Below, in pieces: positions 8,099 through 15,679 of a DNA stretch of 38,858 bases; position 1 is the stretch's first letter, and every line of letters starts with the position of its first letter. The DNA is taken from positions 1 to 38,858 of the forward strand of contig CAZIPE010000009.1 of NCBI GenBank assembly GCA_964541305.1, written 5' to 3'. This DNA is from CAZIPE01 sp964541305 (lineage in GTDB: Bacteria > Patescibacteriota > Saccharimonadia > Saccharimonadales > UBA7683). Made by a program: the position numbers and the translations under genes. Below the pieces are notes generated by a model. The model saw only the letters and a list, made by a program, of their open reading frames with translations. It was not told the origin of the DNA and ran no database searches.

Positions 8099-11013
8099 TC
8101 ATCTTTTGAATGATGAATAAGACCTTGCCTATCTATTGCAATTTCTCCAGAGGCAAGTTGTTCTTCTATTGTTTTTGGCACAACAGGTGCACTCTTCGCT
8201 ACTGGTTTAGTTGGTGGAGTCTTTTTTAGATGTATAACCGTTTCGTTTGAAGAAGGTGGCGCTGGTGATACTGGAGCAACCTGCGGAGCTGGTGGCGGAG
8301 TAGGTTGTTGTAACGGCTTATGAGCTTGTGGTTGCTGTTGCTGTGAAAGAAATTCAGGCTTATGGACCGGCTTTGCTAGTCCTACACCACCTCCAGGGGT
8401 TATCGAATCTAGCTCTGGCTTTTTTGCCATTTCTTGGCGTCGTTTCGCCAACCATTCATCTAGAAAAGAACTCGATCCTGGTCTCGGAGCACCACCACTA
8501 GCACCCACCGGACGCGCTTGATTCATCGGTGAACCAAGTTGAGGTGGTGACCCAGCACCAAAGCTCGGACGAGGTGGTTCATCTGTTTTAAGACGGGCAA
8601 AAATCTCTTTTTCGGCTACCGCTTTGGGTTTACCGTATTTAGCGGATGAAAGACGCTTGAGAGCAAGCCCCAATTGCGGGTTGGGATTTCCTAGTGGCGG
8701 AATGGTAGCCATACTAAATGGTTGCGTAGGCACACCGTTCATAAGCATTTGAACAGCCCAATTGTAGTTGGGCATCTTCGTCAAATCTTCGACATCAAAT
8801 GTCGGTGAAAAGTATTTTACTAAAAAGTCAGCATCTGTTGCGCCGGTACGAGAAGCAACTACCGTACCTACGTTTCCAAACACTGCATCTCTAATTTCGT
8901 CAGTCAACTGTCCAACAAACTGGTTCGCCACAACCAAGCTCAGATGATACTTACGTGCTTCAGAGAGGATGTCGGAAAAAGTTTCAGTAGAAAAGTTTTG
9001 AAACTCATCTACGTAGACGGTGAAGTCTTTGCGCTCTGATTCAGGTATATTTGCTCTACCCATTGCAGCGGCGTAAAATTTCATCACAAATATCATACCG
9101 AGCAATTTTGCATTTAGCTCACCCGTCTTACCTTTGCTCAGATTGACGAGCAATATCTTACCTTCATCCATCACTTGTCTCAAATCAAAACCGCTTTTTG
9201 TTTGACCAATGATATTACGCATCATCTCGTTACTCAGGAAGGCGCCAAACTTACTTACAAACCAGCTTTTTACTTCACCAAACTCGTTTGAACGTTCACT
9301 TCCTGGCATTTCTTTCTGCCAGAAATCAAGTACTGTCTGATCGGTAACGTACTTCAGCTTTTGATTAACGTATTGCTTATCGTTGAACAATTTAGGTATA
9401 TCAATAAATGTTCCACCATCTGGGCCAGCCATGACAGTAAGCGCTGCGTTTCGAAACAAGTGTTCGTAACGGGGGCCAATAATCCCTTGGTGTTGTGGAT
9501 CATACAACTTATACAGCATGTTAATCGCTTCTTGAATAAGAAAATCTCTCTGCTCTGGAAATTCGAATTCAAACAGATTGAGCCCTACTGGAAAATCCAT
9601 CTCACCTGGGGCAAAATATATGACATCTTCAGTACGTTCTTTTGGCACCATGCTAAGAAGGGCTTCGGCGCTATCGCCGTGCGGATCTATAAAAGCAAAT
9701 CCCTTGCCATCTATCATGTCCTGTAGTGCAAGATTTTCAAGAAGAACCGACTTACCGGTACCGGTTTGACCGATGATGTACATGTGTCGACGCCTATCAT
9801 TGTCAGTTAGACGAATTTCTTTTTTCGTACCTCGAAATACATTGTAGCCCAGCAATAATCCGTTCTCTGGTAGGTTCGCTGGCCCATCAACCTGCTTTGA
9901 TGCCTGACGCTGTAATTGTGAAGTAGGAGTATTTCTCTGGTCTGGAAAGTGGAATATGGTCGCCAACTCAACGCTGTTAAGAATATTCTGGTTCAGCTCT
10001 GGTGGAAAGAATCTAAAAATAAATGCTGTCACAAACTGATCCATCGCCTTGGCAGGGACAAACTTAAAACCGTTACGCCCTGGAGCGTCGAACAGGGCGA
10101 ATGATGCAACCATGTTACGGAGTATTGTTTGCGAACGTGCAGACGTATTTGAAGAGGCTACAAGGCGTATAAGTACTTCGTAGCCAGGATTCCTCGTTTT
10201 ATCTTCAATAGCATCAACAGCGGCCTGCTCAATCGCGGAGAGCTGCTTATCTTCGGCCTTCGTCTCCTTAACTTCAGGTGGTTTCCATAGCGCCCCCGCT
10301 ACACCCTGCCAGTTGAGACTGCTCGCTCCTGTTTTTTTGCCTTTGTCTTTCTTTTTTTTGCTTGCCACCCCTAAAGCACGCTTAATCCATCCGTCGTATG
10401 CTGGCCTAAGTAGTATCTGGATTCCAGCGCCATCCTCCTTAGTAAGGTTAGCCAGCGAATTAAGGATAGATTGCATCGAATCACGCTTTGATTCCTGAAA
10501 TGTGGCGATTGGATTAGCAAAATCTTTCTTCAGTACAAGCTCACCCCCGGTAGTTCCACTCATTCGACCCATTTCATTAAATAAATTATGTTCTTCAACT
10601 TCTTCTAGTCGGGCTGATGGATAGGCACTCGTAATCGCCTGCTCTACTACTGAAACAAGAGCTACGGGAACAGCGGCATAATAGTTTACCACCCCTTTTG
10701 AGGCAATAATCTCAAGCCCAATGTGTCTTTGACCGTAAAATTTACTTTTGAAACCCTTAACTGATGTGCTTGCAATAATGTTGTAGAGAACCTGGGCCTT
10801 GGATATGGTTTCTTCGGTAACATCACGAGAATCACGTCCGCCCACCTCTATGTCATCGCTTATTGGAGGGAGGTGTATAAGAAGCGGTACCATCTTAAGT
10901 CCACGCTCGTAACTTTTCGCCTCTCGTAAGATGCGACGATAGTAAAAGTAGATGCCCAATCCTATAATTGCACCTATCGTTGTAATTATAGCTATGATTA
11001 TCACTATCTGCAT
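8089..11013 (-). CDS. VirD4/TraG-like (HerA/FtsK superfamily) membrane-anchored ATPase
   Basis: A 974-aa protein of the conjugation/type IV secretion ATPase class. An N-terminal helix (residues 3-24) anchors it. A long N-terminal domain of a type common in CPR covers about 40-390. The motor has Walker A GQTGTGKS (415-422), FIDPHGD (442-447), Walker B VYVDEFQ (666-672) and the sensor-like ANQFVGQL (696-703), as in TraG/TraM-recognition and DUF87 ATPases. The last 170 residues are Pro/Gln-rich and probably disordered. No relaxase or other VirB genes are nearby, so the role may be envelope-associated DNA or protein translocation, possibly with type IV pili or host contact; that is inference. The small partner gene ends 7 nt upstream. 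Confidence 0.85.
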   Translation of the reverse strand: MQIVIIIAIITTIGAIIGLGIYFYYRRILREAKSYERGLKMVPLLIHLPPISDDIEVGGRDSRDVTEETISKAQVLYNIIASTSVKGFKSKFYGQRHIGLEIIASKGVVNYYAAVPVALVSVVEQAITSAYPSARLEEVEEHNLFNEMGRMSGTTGGELVLKKDFANPIATFQESKRDSMQSILNSLANLTKEDGAGIQILLRPAYDGWIKRALGVASKKKKDKGKKTGASSLNWQGVAGALWKPPEVKETKAEDKQLSAIEQAAVDAIEDKTRNPGYEVLIRLVASSNTSARSQTILRNMVASFALFDAPGRNGFKFVPAKAMDQFVTAFIFRFFPPELNQNILNSVELATIFHFPDQRNTPTSQLQRQASKQVDGPANLPENGLLLGYNVFRGTKKEIRLTDNDRRRHMYIIGQTGTGKSVLLENLALQDMIDGKGFAFIDPHGDSAEALLSMVPKERTEDVIYFAPGEMDFPVGLNLFEFEFPEQRDFLIQEAINMLYKLYDPQHQGIIGPRYEHLFRNAALTVMAGPDGGTFIDIPKLFNDKQYVNQKLKYVTDQTVLDFWQKEMPGSERSNEFGEVKSWFVSKFGAFLSNEMMRNIIGQTKSGFDLRQVMDEGKILLVNLSKGKTGELNAKLLGMIFVMKFYAAAMGRANIPESERKDFTVYVDEFQNFSTETFSDILSEARKYHLSLVVANQFVGQLTDEIRDAVFGNVGTVVASRTGATDADFLVKYFSPTFDVEDLTKMPNYNWAVQMLMNGVPTQPFSMATIPPLGNPNPQLGLALKRLSSAKYGKPKAVAEKEIFARLKTDEPPRPSFGAGSPPQLGSPMNQARPVGASGGAPRPGSSSFLDEWLAKRRQEMAKKPELDSITPGGGVGLAKPVHKPEFLSQQQQPQAHKPLQQPTPPPAPQVAPVSPAPPSSNETVIHLKKTPPTKPVAKSAPVVPKTIEEQLASGEIAIDRQGLIHHSKDELL

Positions 11014-11020
11014 ACGCTAC

Positions 11021-11422
11021 TTACTCGCTCAGCTTCATCTGTTTGCCATAACGCTTCATCAGGTAGTCTGCTTGTAGCTTACTCACCTCTTTTTCTTGCT
11101 GATGAGGATCATCTTTTGTAGCACCTACAATCTTTTTAGCCTTGTCGACCCACTCTTTTTCAATGACATCTGCATCATCTGCCGCTATAGGACCGCCACC
11201 CGATCCATCATCGAATGATGACAGGGTTGGTGCTGGAACAACAGATTGAGCTGCATCATCTATCGGTGCAACCTGTTGAGGTGGCGTACCTTGATGTCCC
11301 ATCTCTCTAGGTTGTTCAACACTGGTATTTGGTCTACTCTCAACCGAAGATGGAGCCACCTTTTCAAGTGGTGGGGGTCCAGTATTTTCTGGATTCTGGG
11401 GGCTAGGTAACATTGGTTCCAT
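11021..11422 (-). CDS. Small Pro-rich acidic protein, partner of the VirD4-like ATPase
   Basis: A protein of 133 aa. The first 85 residues are low-complexity (Pro, Gln, Ser, Asp). The C-terminal 45 are charged and helical (DVIEKEWVDKAKKIVGATKD then KLQADYLMKRYGKQ). It has no membrane segment or signal peptide. I chose ATG 11422 (MEPMLPS) over the longer start because an extended -10 (TGT-TATACT, 11434-11439) lies only 11 nt upstream, so anything further 5' is probably not transcribed. The stop is 7 nt before the ATPase gene, which implies one operon and probably a shared complex. The C-terminal helix resembles other short CPR proteins found beside this ATPase, from memory only. Confidence 0.75.
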   Translation of the reverse strand: MEPMLPSPQNPENTGPPPLEKVAPSSVESRPNTSVEQPREMGHQGTPPQQVAPIDDAAQSVVPAPTLSSFDDGSGGGPIAADDADVIEKEWVDKAKKIVGATKDDPHQQEKEVSKLQADYLMKRYGKQMKLSE

Positions 11423-11433
11423 AATTAAGAATA

Positions 11434-11439
11434 AGTATA
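11434..11439 (-). promoter_or_regulatory. Extended -10 (TGT-TATACT), near-leaderless start of the ATPase operon
   Basis: The -10 ends 11 nt before ATG 11422, so the 5' UTR would be about 4-5 nt. No good -35 is present; the TG extension presumably compensates. Confidence 0.55.
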
Positions 11440-11464
11440 ACAAATAACTACTGCTTTGAATAAC

Positions 11465-11818
11465 CTACAGACGACGAAAAATATAGAAGTTCACAAGTAG
11501 CTCAAAACAGATGATCAATGCGATATCAATCACCTGCAGTTGTCGGATTGTTTGTAGACCAAGTAAAAACACCCACCCACTAGCTAGCACGAGACCACTG
11601 TAGTACTTTGAAACACTCGTGAGTGTAATTCCCTTCAAGAATCGAGATGGAATATGTTTCATGCATATCACGGCTAATGAAAAGGCCAGTAAAAAATTTA
11701 ACCCTAAGAATAACAACACCACTGCTGGTCCACCCTCGTTCGGGTTACTGCTGAGTACAAGAATAATTAACCCAATCAGACTCACTATTAGCAACCGGTA
11801 TAGAAATTTCGTATGCAT
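11465..11818 (-). CDS. Four-TM membrane protein, function unknown
   Basis: A protein of 117 aa with four hydrophobic helices, roughly residues 6-24, 31-53, 69-88 and 94-113, and almost no soluble loops. A short polar stretch with basic residues (MKHIPSRFLKG) lies between helices 2 and 3. No catalytic motif is visible. It has ATG 11818 as start with no SD. It lies 42 nt upstream of the ATPase-partner gene, which has its own -10, so cotranscription is uncertain. GtrA-like and DoxX-like families have similar size but I cannot confirm either. Confidence 0.65.
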   Translation of the reverse strand: MHTKFLYRLLIVSLIGLIILVLSSNPNEGGPAVVLLFLGLNFLLAFSLAVICMKHIPSRFLKGITLTSVSKYYSGLVLASGWVFLLGLQTIRQLQVIDIALIICFELLVNFYIFRRL

Positions 11819-11878
11819 ACTGTTTTAGACTAACCCTTCGGCGCGTTGAATATATTACCAACAGGCATATTTTAAACT

Positions 11879-12013
11879 AAAAACTAGAGCAGCAAAACTG
11901 CTAACTTTAATAACTTTTGTAGCACTTGCTGCCCTAGATGACTGACCGCTCTCCACAACAGAGAGCGCCATCTCTCGCGTCTGCGAGATCTCTATAACCC
12001 AATTTCTTCCACC
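11879..12013 (-). ncRNA. Candidate structured small RNA, about 135 nt
   Basis: The minus strand holds three stacked stems. TCTCGC/GCGAGA has the loop AGAC (11973-11988). CGCTCTC/GAGAGCG has a 7-nt loop (11947-11967). A 12-bp stem joins 11926-11937 to 11884-11895 with a single G-U pair, followed by TTTTTAGTTT. On the plus strand the same G-U position becomes an A-C mismatch, which favours transcription from the minus strand. A promoter-like pair lies just upstream at 12020-12048. The last stem plus U-run looks like a terminator. No coding frame is convincing. It could also be a long structured 5' leader for the 4-TM gene at 11818. I do not recognise it as 6S, SRP or tmRNA. Confidence 0.45.
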
Positions 12014-12019
12014 GCTACA

Positions 12020-12048
12020 AGCATAAGCAAGTACAAAATATATTGCAA
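12020..12048 (-). promoter_or_regulatory. Promoter-like pair (TTGCAA-N17-TATGCT)
   Basis: The minus strand has -35 TTGCAA (12043-12048) and -10 TATGCT (12020-12025) with an exact 17-nt spacer. Each box matches consensus at 4 of 6 positions. It would start transcription near 12013, just before the hairpin cluster. Confidence 0.4.
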
Positions 12049-12707
12049 GTACTTTTTAGTGTTATATTTACTACATTGACCTGTTATTTACCTAAATTAT
12101 TTGTTGTCATTATTACGTATTTTAGTATGCAACACCTGTTATCTGCGAATTTAGCGGCCTATTCTACGTAGGTGGATGCCAAAATTGTACATGTCATTAT
12201 TAGCACTTTTTTAATACCGGGTGAATACTATCTTCTTCTAAAATAAGTATCGCATGCATTATGTATTAGCCCATCTCATTATTACTTGAATGTAGGTAAG
12301 TTGCTTCGTGTGTGCCTATGGACGCAGAACAATACGTATTTTTGTGTGTGGTAGATATTTTGTTCAAAATCGAAATGAATACATTATTGTCGTTCACCGC
12401 TCATGCTCATTTCATTTTTGCATACATTACCATCAATGCGCGCCCTAAACGAAACTATTCGTGTGTCGCTCACAATGCAGCTCGCCGCAGCACTCTTCAT
12501 TTTTTTGACATGCGTATACATTATTTACATATGCTGTTTTCAACACGGCTCGTGAGGCTATCATAGTGAGTGCCTTGGCTGCCAGCCTGGGCCTCAATCA
12601 ATTTTTATTTATGGCCCATTCCTTACATTTACCCTGCCTGCATACATAAACGTGTGTGGTCGGAAGTGCCTGTGGAAAACTATAATCAATTTCGTCTTAT
12701 TTTATTG
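12049..12707. other. AT-rich stretch without a recognisable gene
   Basis: About 660 nt with no convincing coding frame; the 84-codon frame at 12312-12566 has a His/Phe/Cys-heavy composition unlike a real protein and no SD or -10. The word CATTATT recurs (near 12109, 12194, 12278, 12382 and 12520) but without a fixed period. A TGGGCC/GGCCCA inverted repeat (near 12588-12618) and one TGTGGAAAA, a one-mismatch DnaA box, are the only other items. It may be a decayed gene or an unresolved regulatory region. Confidence 0.5.
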
Positions 12708-12736
12708 TTGACATAAGCATTCTCGGGGCATATTAT
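12708..12736 (+). promoter_or_regulatory. Strong promoter (TTGACA-N17-TATTAT)
   Basis: It has a perfect -35 TTGACA (12708-12713), a 17-nt spacer and -10 TATTAT (12731-12736). The predicted start is near 12743. The next coding gene, comM, has its own -10 after a terminator, so this promoter should drive the short transcript described next. Confidence 0.75.
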
Positions 12737-12742
12737 ATTATC

Positions 12743-12822
12743 AGCACTTGAATAAAAAAAGTGCTCAAAAACAAAAAGATAAACCCTTGAAACAACGGCT
12801 CCTCGCAGGCCGTTGTTTTCTT
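12743..12822 (+). ncRNA. Candidate small RNA, about 80 nt, with its own promoter and terminator
   Basis: The unit runs from the strong promoter at 12708-12736 to the terminator at 12791-12820. It begins with a 7-bp hairpin (AGCACTT/AAGTGCT), followed by about 25 nt of A-rich, probably unpaired RNA (CTCAAAAACAAAAAGATAAA) and then the terminator stem. No ORF of useful length fits. Because comM appears to have a separate leaderless promoter starting after the terminator, this looks like an independent trans-acting sRNA rather than an attenuator. An attenuated comM leader is the alternative. Confidence 0.55.
12791..12822 (+). terminator. Rho-independent terminator of the candidate sRNA
   Basis: A 9-bp stem AACAACGGC/GCCGTTGTT (12791-12799 with 12809-12817), a 9-nt loop and the tail TTTTCTTT. 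Its T-tract overlaps the putative -35 of comM. Confidence 0.75.
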
Positions 12823-12840
12823 TATGCTATCTGTTATTAT
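12812..12840 (+). promoter_or_regulatory. comM promoter, leaderless architecture
   Basis: It has -35-like TTGTTT (12813-12818), a 16-nt spacer and an extended -10 TGT-TATTAT (-10 at 12835-12840). The start codon is 9 nt past the -10, so transcription should begin within 2-3 nt of the ATG. Confidence 0.55.
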
Positions 12841-12849
12841 TAACCTACG

Positions 12850-14352
12850 ATGACTTCAAAAATCTTTTCTGCAGCATACGTTGGGTTTGATGGAAAACTC
12901 ATAGAAGTTGAGTGTGACACCTCGAATGGCTTACCAGGAATTGTCATTGTCGGTCTTGCTAACAAAGCAGTTGATGAAGCAAAAGAACGTATACGCAGTA
13001 GCGTAAAAAATAGCGGACTTAGTATGCCACGCAAGCGAATCACCCTCAACCTCGCACCAGCTGATTTACCTAAAGACGGCTCGAGCTACGATCTCCCTAT
13101 GGCAATTGCAGTACTGGTTTCAAGCGAACAAGTGCGCACACCTGAAGTGCAAGACACGCTTTTTGTTGGTGAACTATCACTAGACGGTAAACTCAGGCCA
13201 ATACGGGGTGTTATTAGCCATGCCGAGGTCGCAAAGACACACGGCTTTAAGCGAATCTTTGTCCCGAGCAAGAACGCTGCTGAAGCTACACTAGTGGAAG
13301 GTATCGAGATAATGGCCGTACACACCTTAAAAGAAGTAGTGAATCACCTGAATGGCACAGCAAAGATAGCACCGAGCACCCAAGGAAAAACTCCTCAGCT
13401 AAACCCTTCTCAATCTGTTGATTTTTCAGATATCTTTGGTCAACAGCACGCCAAGCGTGCCCTCGAGATTGCCGCAGCAGGCCATCACAACATTCTCATG
13501 AACGGCTCACCTGGCGCCGGCAAGACAATGATGGCGCGGGCGCTACTTTCAGTTATGCCACCCGCCACTCGAGAAGAAATTATTGCTATCACAAAACTAC
13601 ATAGCCTTGCAGGAGAGCTGAGCGACAAAGTATATGCAAATCGCCCCTTTCGATCTCCTCACCACACCGCAAGCAGTATTGCGCTCGTTGGTGGCGGTAA
13701 AAACCCACGACCAGGTGAAATTAGCTTGGCGCATAAGGGTATTCTTTTTCTTGATGAATTACCTGAATACCCACGTTCCTGTCTTGAATCGCTCCGACAG
13801 CCTCTTGAAGATAGGCATATTACGGTTGCCCGCGCTCAAGAAACAGTTCACTTCCCTGCCGATTTCATGCTGGTGGCCACTCAAAACCCTTGCCCTTGTG
13901 GCTACTACCTCGATCCTGACCGAGAATGTAGCTGTACGCCACATCAAATTAATCAGTATTCCAAGAAGATATCCGGCCCACTCCTTGATCGTATAGATTT
14001 GATAGTGCACGTTCAAAAGGTTGCTCATAAGCATCTGCTGAGTGAGGCCGCAAGTGGCTCTTCGAGCAAAGATATCGCCCATCGAGTCTTGAAAGCCCGA
14101 GAGAAGCAAACGAAACGATTTGGTAAAAGTGGTAAAACAAATGCTCACATGACCAACAACGACATTAAGAAGGTTTCTGGTCTGCAACCCGAAGCTAAAG
14201 ATTTCCTTGAAAACGCCGCGCGCAAGCTTTCACTTTCAGCCCGAAGCTACATTAAAGTCATCCGCGTTGCCCGTACAATTGCTGATCTCGAAGATGTTGA
14301 TGAAATCACCGCCAGCCACATCAGCGAGGCATTGCAATATCGCCAACGTTGA
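12850..14352 (+). CDS. comM: ComM/YifB-type AAA+ ATPase (Mg-chelatase-like)
   Basis: A hexameric AAA+ helicase of the ComM family that promotes branch migration during integration of transformed DNA. At 500 aa it is full length. It has an N-terminal ChlI-like Lon-protease-fold domain (residues 20-140, PADLPKDGSSYDLPMA), Walker A GSPGAGKT (219-226), Walker B GILFLDE (297-303), a Cys-containing NPCPCGYY...CSC stretch near 340-365, an arginine-finger region LLDRIDL, and the C-terminal Mg_chelatase_C part ending in SEALQYR. It starts at ATG 12850 with no SD, consistent with a leaderless mRNA. Together with the type IV pilus genes at the right end it suggests natural competence. Confidence 0.95.
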   Translation: MTSKIFSAAYVGFDGKLIEVECDTSNGLPGIVIVGLANKAVDEAKERIRSSVKNSGLSMPRKRITLNLAPADLPKDGSSYDLPMAIAVLVSSEQVRTPEVQDTLFVGELSLDGKLRPIRGVISHAEVAKTHGFKRIFVPSKNAAEATLVEGIEIMAVHTLKEVVNHLNGTAKIAPSTQGKTPQLNPSQSVDFSDIFGQQHAKRALEIAAAGHHNILMNGSPGAGKTMMARALLSVMPPATREEIIAITKLHSLAGELSDKVYANRPFRSPHHTASSIALVGGGKNPRPGEISLAHKGILFLDELPEYPRSCLESLRQPLEDRHITVARAQETVHFPADFMLVATQNPCPCGYYLDPDRECSCTPHQINQYSKKISGPLLDRIDLIVHVQKVAHKHLLSEAASGSSSKDIAHRVLKAREKQTKRFGKSGKTNAHMTNNDIKKVSGLQPEAKDFLENAARKLSLSARSYIKVIRVARTIADLEDVDEITASHISEALQYRQR

Positions 14353-14377
14353 CCTCTAGAGTCAGTACTGTTACAAT
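14349..14377 (+). promoter_or_regulatory. infC-rpmI-rplT promoter (TTGACC-N17-TACAAT)
   Basis: The -35 TTGACC (14349-14354) overlaps the comM stop codon. The -10 TACAAT (14372-14377) has a TG extension, with 17-nt spacing. The start point is near 14384, giving a leader of about 54 nt that contains the AAGGAG of infC. No r-leader structure of the Bacillus L20 type is evident. Confidence 0.75.
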
Positions 14378-14437
14378 GGGCAGTATTATTTATACAAGAC
14401 ATAATGTTTACCATGTTTTAGATTATAAGGAGATATC

Positions 14438-15046
14438 ATAGCCGCTAAAACAGAGCACGTTCGGATGAATCATGCTATTCGTGCATCACAAGTAAGAGTT
14501 ATTGGTAGCGACGGCGCTCAGTTGGGCGTGCTAGCGCTAAGCGAGGCACTGAGACTTGCTCAACTCGAAGGGCTTGATCTTGTAGAGATTTCTCCTAACG
14601 CCACTCCCCCCGTTGCGCGTATTGTTGATTGGGGTAAATTTAACTACCAGAAGACAAAACAGCTACAGAAACAGAAGAAACAACAGAAAATTGTAGATAT
14701 TAAACAGATGCGGGTCGGTATGCGCATTGGCGATCATGACATTAACATTAAAGTACAAAAAACCCGCAAGTTTTTAGAGGCTGGTCATAAGGTAAAACTT
14801 ATGTTACTCTATAGGGGTAGAGAAAACGCTCATAAAGAGTTGGGATTTGCGTTGTTCGATCGTTTTACTGAGGCACTCTCAGATATTGCGGTTATCGATC
14901 AGCCAGCTCAAGTCAACGGGCGCAACCTAACCGTTACCTACAGAAGAAATCCCGCAGCCAAGCTTCCTAAACCAGAAAGCAGCGTTAACGAGACTTCTCC
15001 ACCTGAAGCAGCGGTTAAAAATAATAATGACGAGTCGAAAGCGTAG
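14438..15046 (+). CDS. infC: Translation initiation factor IF-3, apparent AUA start codon
   Basis: IF-3 binds the 30S subunit and rejects non-canonical start codons. The N-domain is seen in MNHAIRASQVRVIGSDGAQLG, the Lys-rich linker in KTKQLQKQKKQQK, and the C-domain follows with IKQMRVGMRIGDHDINIK. The C-terminal tail is Glu/Asn-rich. The first ATG in frame (14465) lacks an SD, whereas AAGGAG at 14427-14432 is 5 nt before ATA 14438. Starting there adds nine residues (MAAKTEHVR), restoring the usual IF-3 N-terminus. An in-frame stop at 14426 rules out anything longer except ATC 14435. A rare AUU/AUA start is the classical IF-3 autoregulation device in other bacteria. It is first in infC-rpmI-rplT. 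Confidence 0.93.
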   Translation: MAAKTEHVRMNHAIRASQVRVIGSDGAQLGVLALSEALRLAQLEGLDLVEISPNATPPVARIVDWGKFNYQKTKQLQKQKKQQKIVDIKQMRVGMRIGDHDINIKVQKTRKFLEAGHKVKLMLLYRGRENAHKELGFALFDRFTEALSDIAVIDQPAQVNGRNLTVTYRRNPAAKLPKPESSVNETSPPEAAVKNNNDESKA

Positions 15047-15055
15047 GAGAATAAC

Positions 15056-15253
15056 ATGCCAAAAATGAAGACCCATAAAGGTACCGCCAAACGAGTTAAG
15101 AAGTCTGCTTCGGGCAAACTTATGCGTGAGCGCGCTTACACCGGCCACATGTTAGAGAAGAAGTCTGCTGGTCGAAAGCGAAATAACGCCCGATCCCACT
15201 CCGTCAGCCGAGCAGATACTAAGAGCGTAAAACAAGCCCTAAGAAGTAACTAG
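15056..15253 (+). CDS. rpmI: Large ribosomal subunit protein bL35
   Basis: A protein of 65 aa, standard length, with the L35 signature MPKMKTHKGTAKR then basic residues throughout (GRKRNNARSHSVS). It is part of the 50S subunit. It has the SD GGAG 8 nt before ATG, starts 9 nt after infC and precedes rplT, which is the conserved infC-rpmI-rplT order. Expression is expected to be linked to IF-3 and L20. Confidence 0.96.
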   Translation: MPKMKTHKGTAKRVKKSASGKLMRERAYTGHMLEKKSAGRKRNNARSHSVSRADTKSVKQALRSN

Positions 15254-15280
15254 ATAACAAAGGAATAAGAAGGAACTATT

Positions 15281-15625
15281 ATGCGAGTAAAACGAGGCGT
15301 CACTACCCACAAAAAGCACAAGAAGATCTTAAAACAAGCTAAAGGCATGAGCCATTCTCGTACCAGTTCGGTACGACTTGCTAAACAAGGTGTTATTCGT
15401 GCTCTTCAATACGCTTACCGAGATCGACGAAATAAGAAACGCGACCTCCGTGGTCTCTGGATTACGCGTATTAATGCCGCTGTTCGAGAAAACGGCCTAA
15501 ACTATAGTTCATTTATTAGCGGTCTTAAGAAGAACAATATTGAATTAGACCGAAAAATCTTAGCTGAACTTTCAGTCCACCACCCTGAAGCTATGAAAGA
15601 ACTCTCAAGTATAGCTAGTAAATAG
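15281..15625 (+). CDS. rplT: Large ribosomal subunit protein bL20
   Basis: L20 binds 23S rRNA early in 50S assembly. At 114 aa it is full length, with a basic N-terminal extension (MRVKRGVTTHKKHKKILKQA), then RTSSVRLAKQGVIRALQYAY and the globular WITRINAAVRENGLNYS. It has the SD AAGGA before ATG 15281. It is last in the operon and is followed by a strong terminator about 20 nt later. Confidence 0.96.
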   Translation: MRVKRGVTTHKKHKKILKQAKGMSHSRTSSVRLAKQGVIRALQYAYRDRRNKKRDLRGLWITRINAAVRENGLNYSSFISGLKKNNIELDRKILAELSVHHPEAMKELSSIASK

Positions 15626-15646
15626 ATTCACAAACTATGAATTATT

Positions 15647-15676
15647 AAAAAATCGCCTTAACTTGGGCGATTTTTT
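15647..15676. terminator. Bidirectional Rho-independent terminator (rplT / rnpB)
   Basis: TCGCC/GGCGA with flanking A6 and T6 pairs around an 8-nt loop. Read on plus it ends the rplT operon with TTTTTT. Read on minus it ends RNase P RNA with TTTTTT. One hairpin therefore serves two convergent transcripts. Confidence 0.85.
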
Positions 15677-15679
15677 AAT

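Noticed and set aside
12312..12566. 84-codon open frame in the intergenic desert
   Set aside because: Biased composition, no SD, no -10 at leaderless spacing and no recognisable motif.
12669..12680. DnaA-like TGTGGAAAA in the gene desert, possible oriC with gyrBA in the same window
   Set aside because: Only one imperfect box; dnaA, dnaN and recF are absent.
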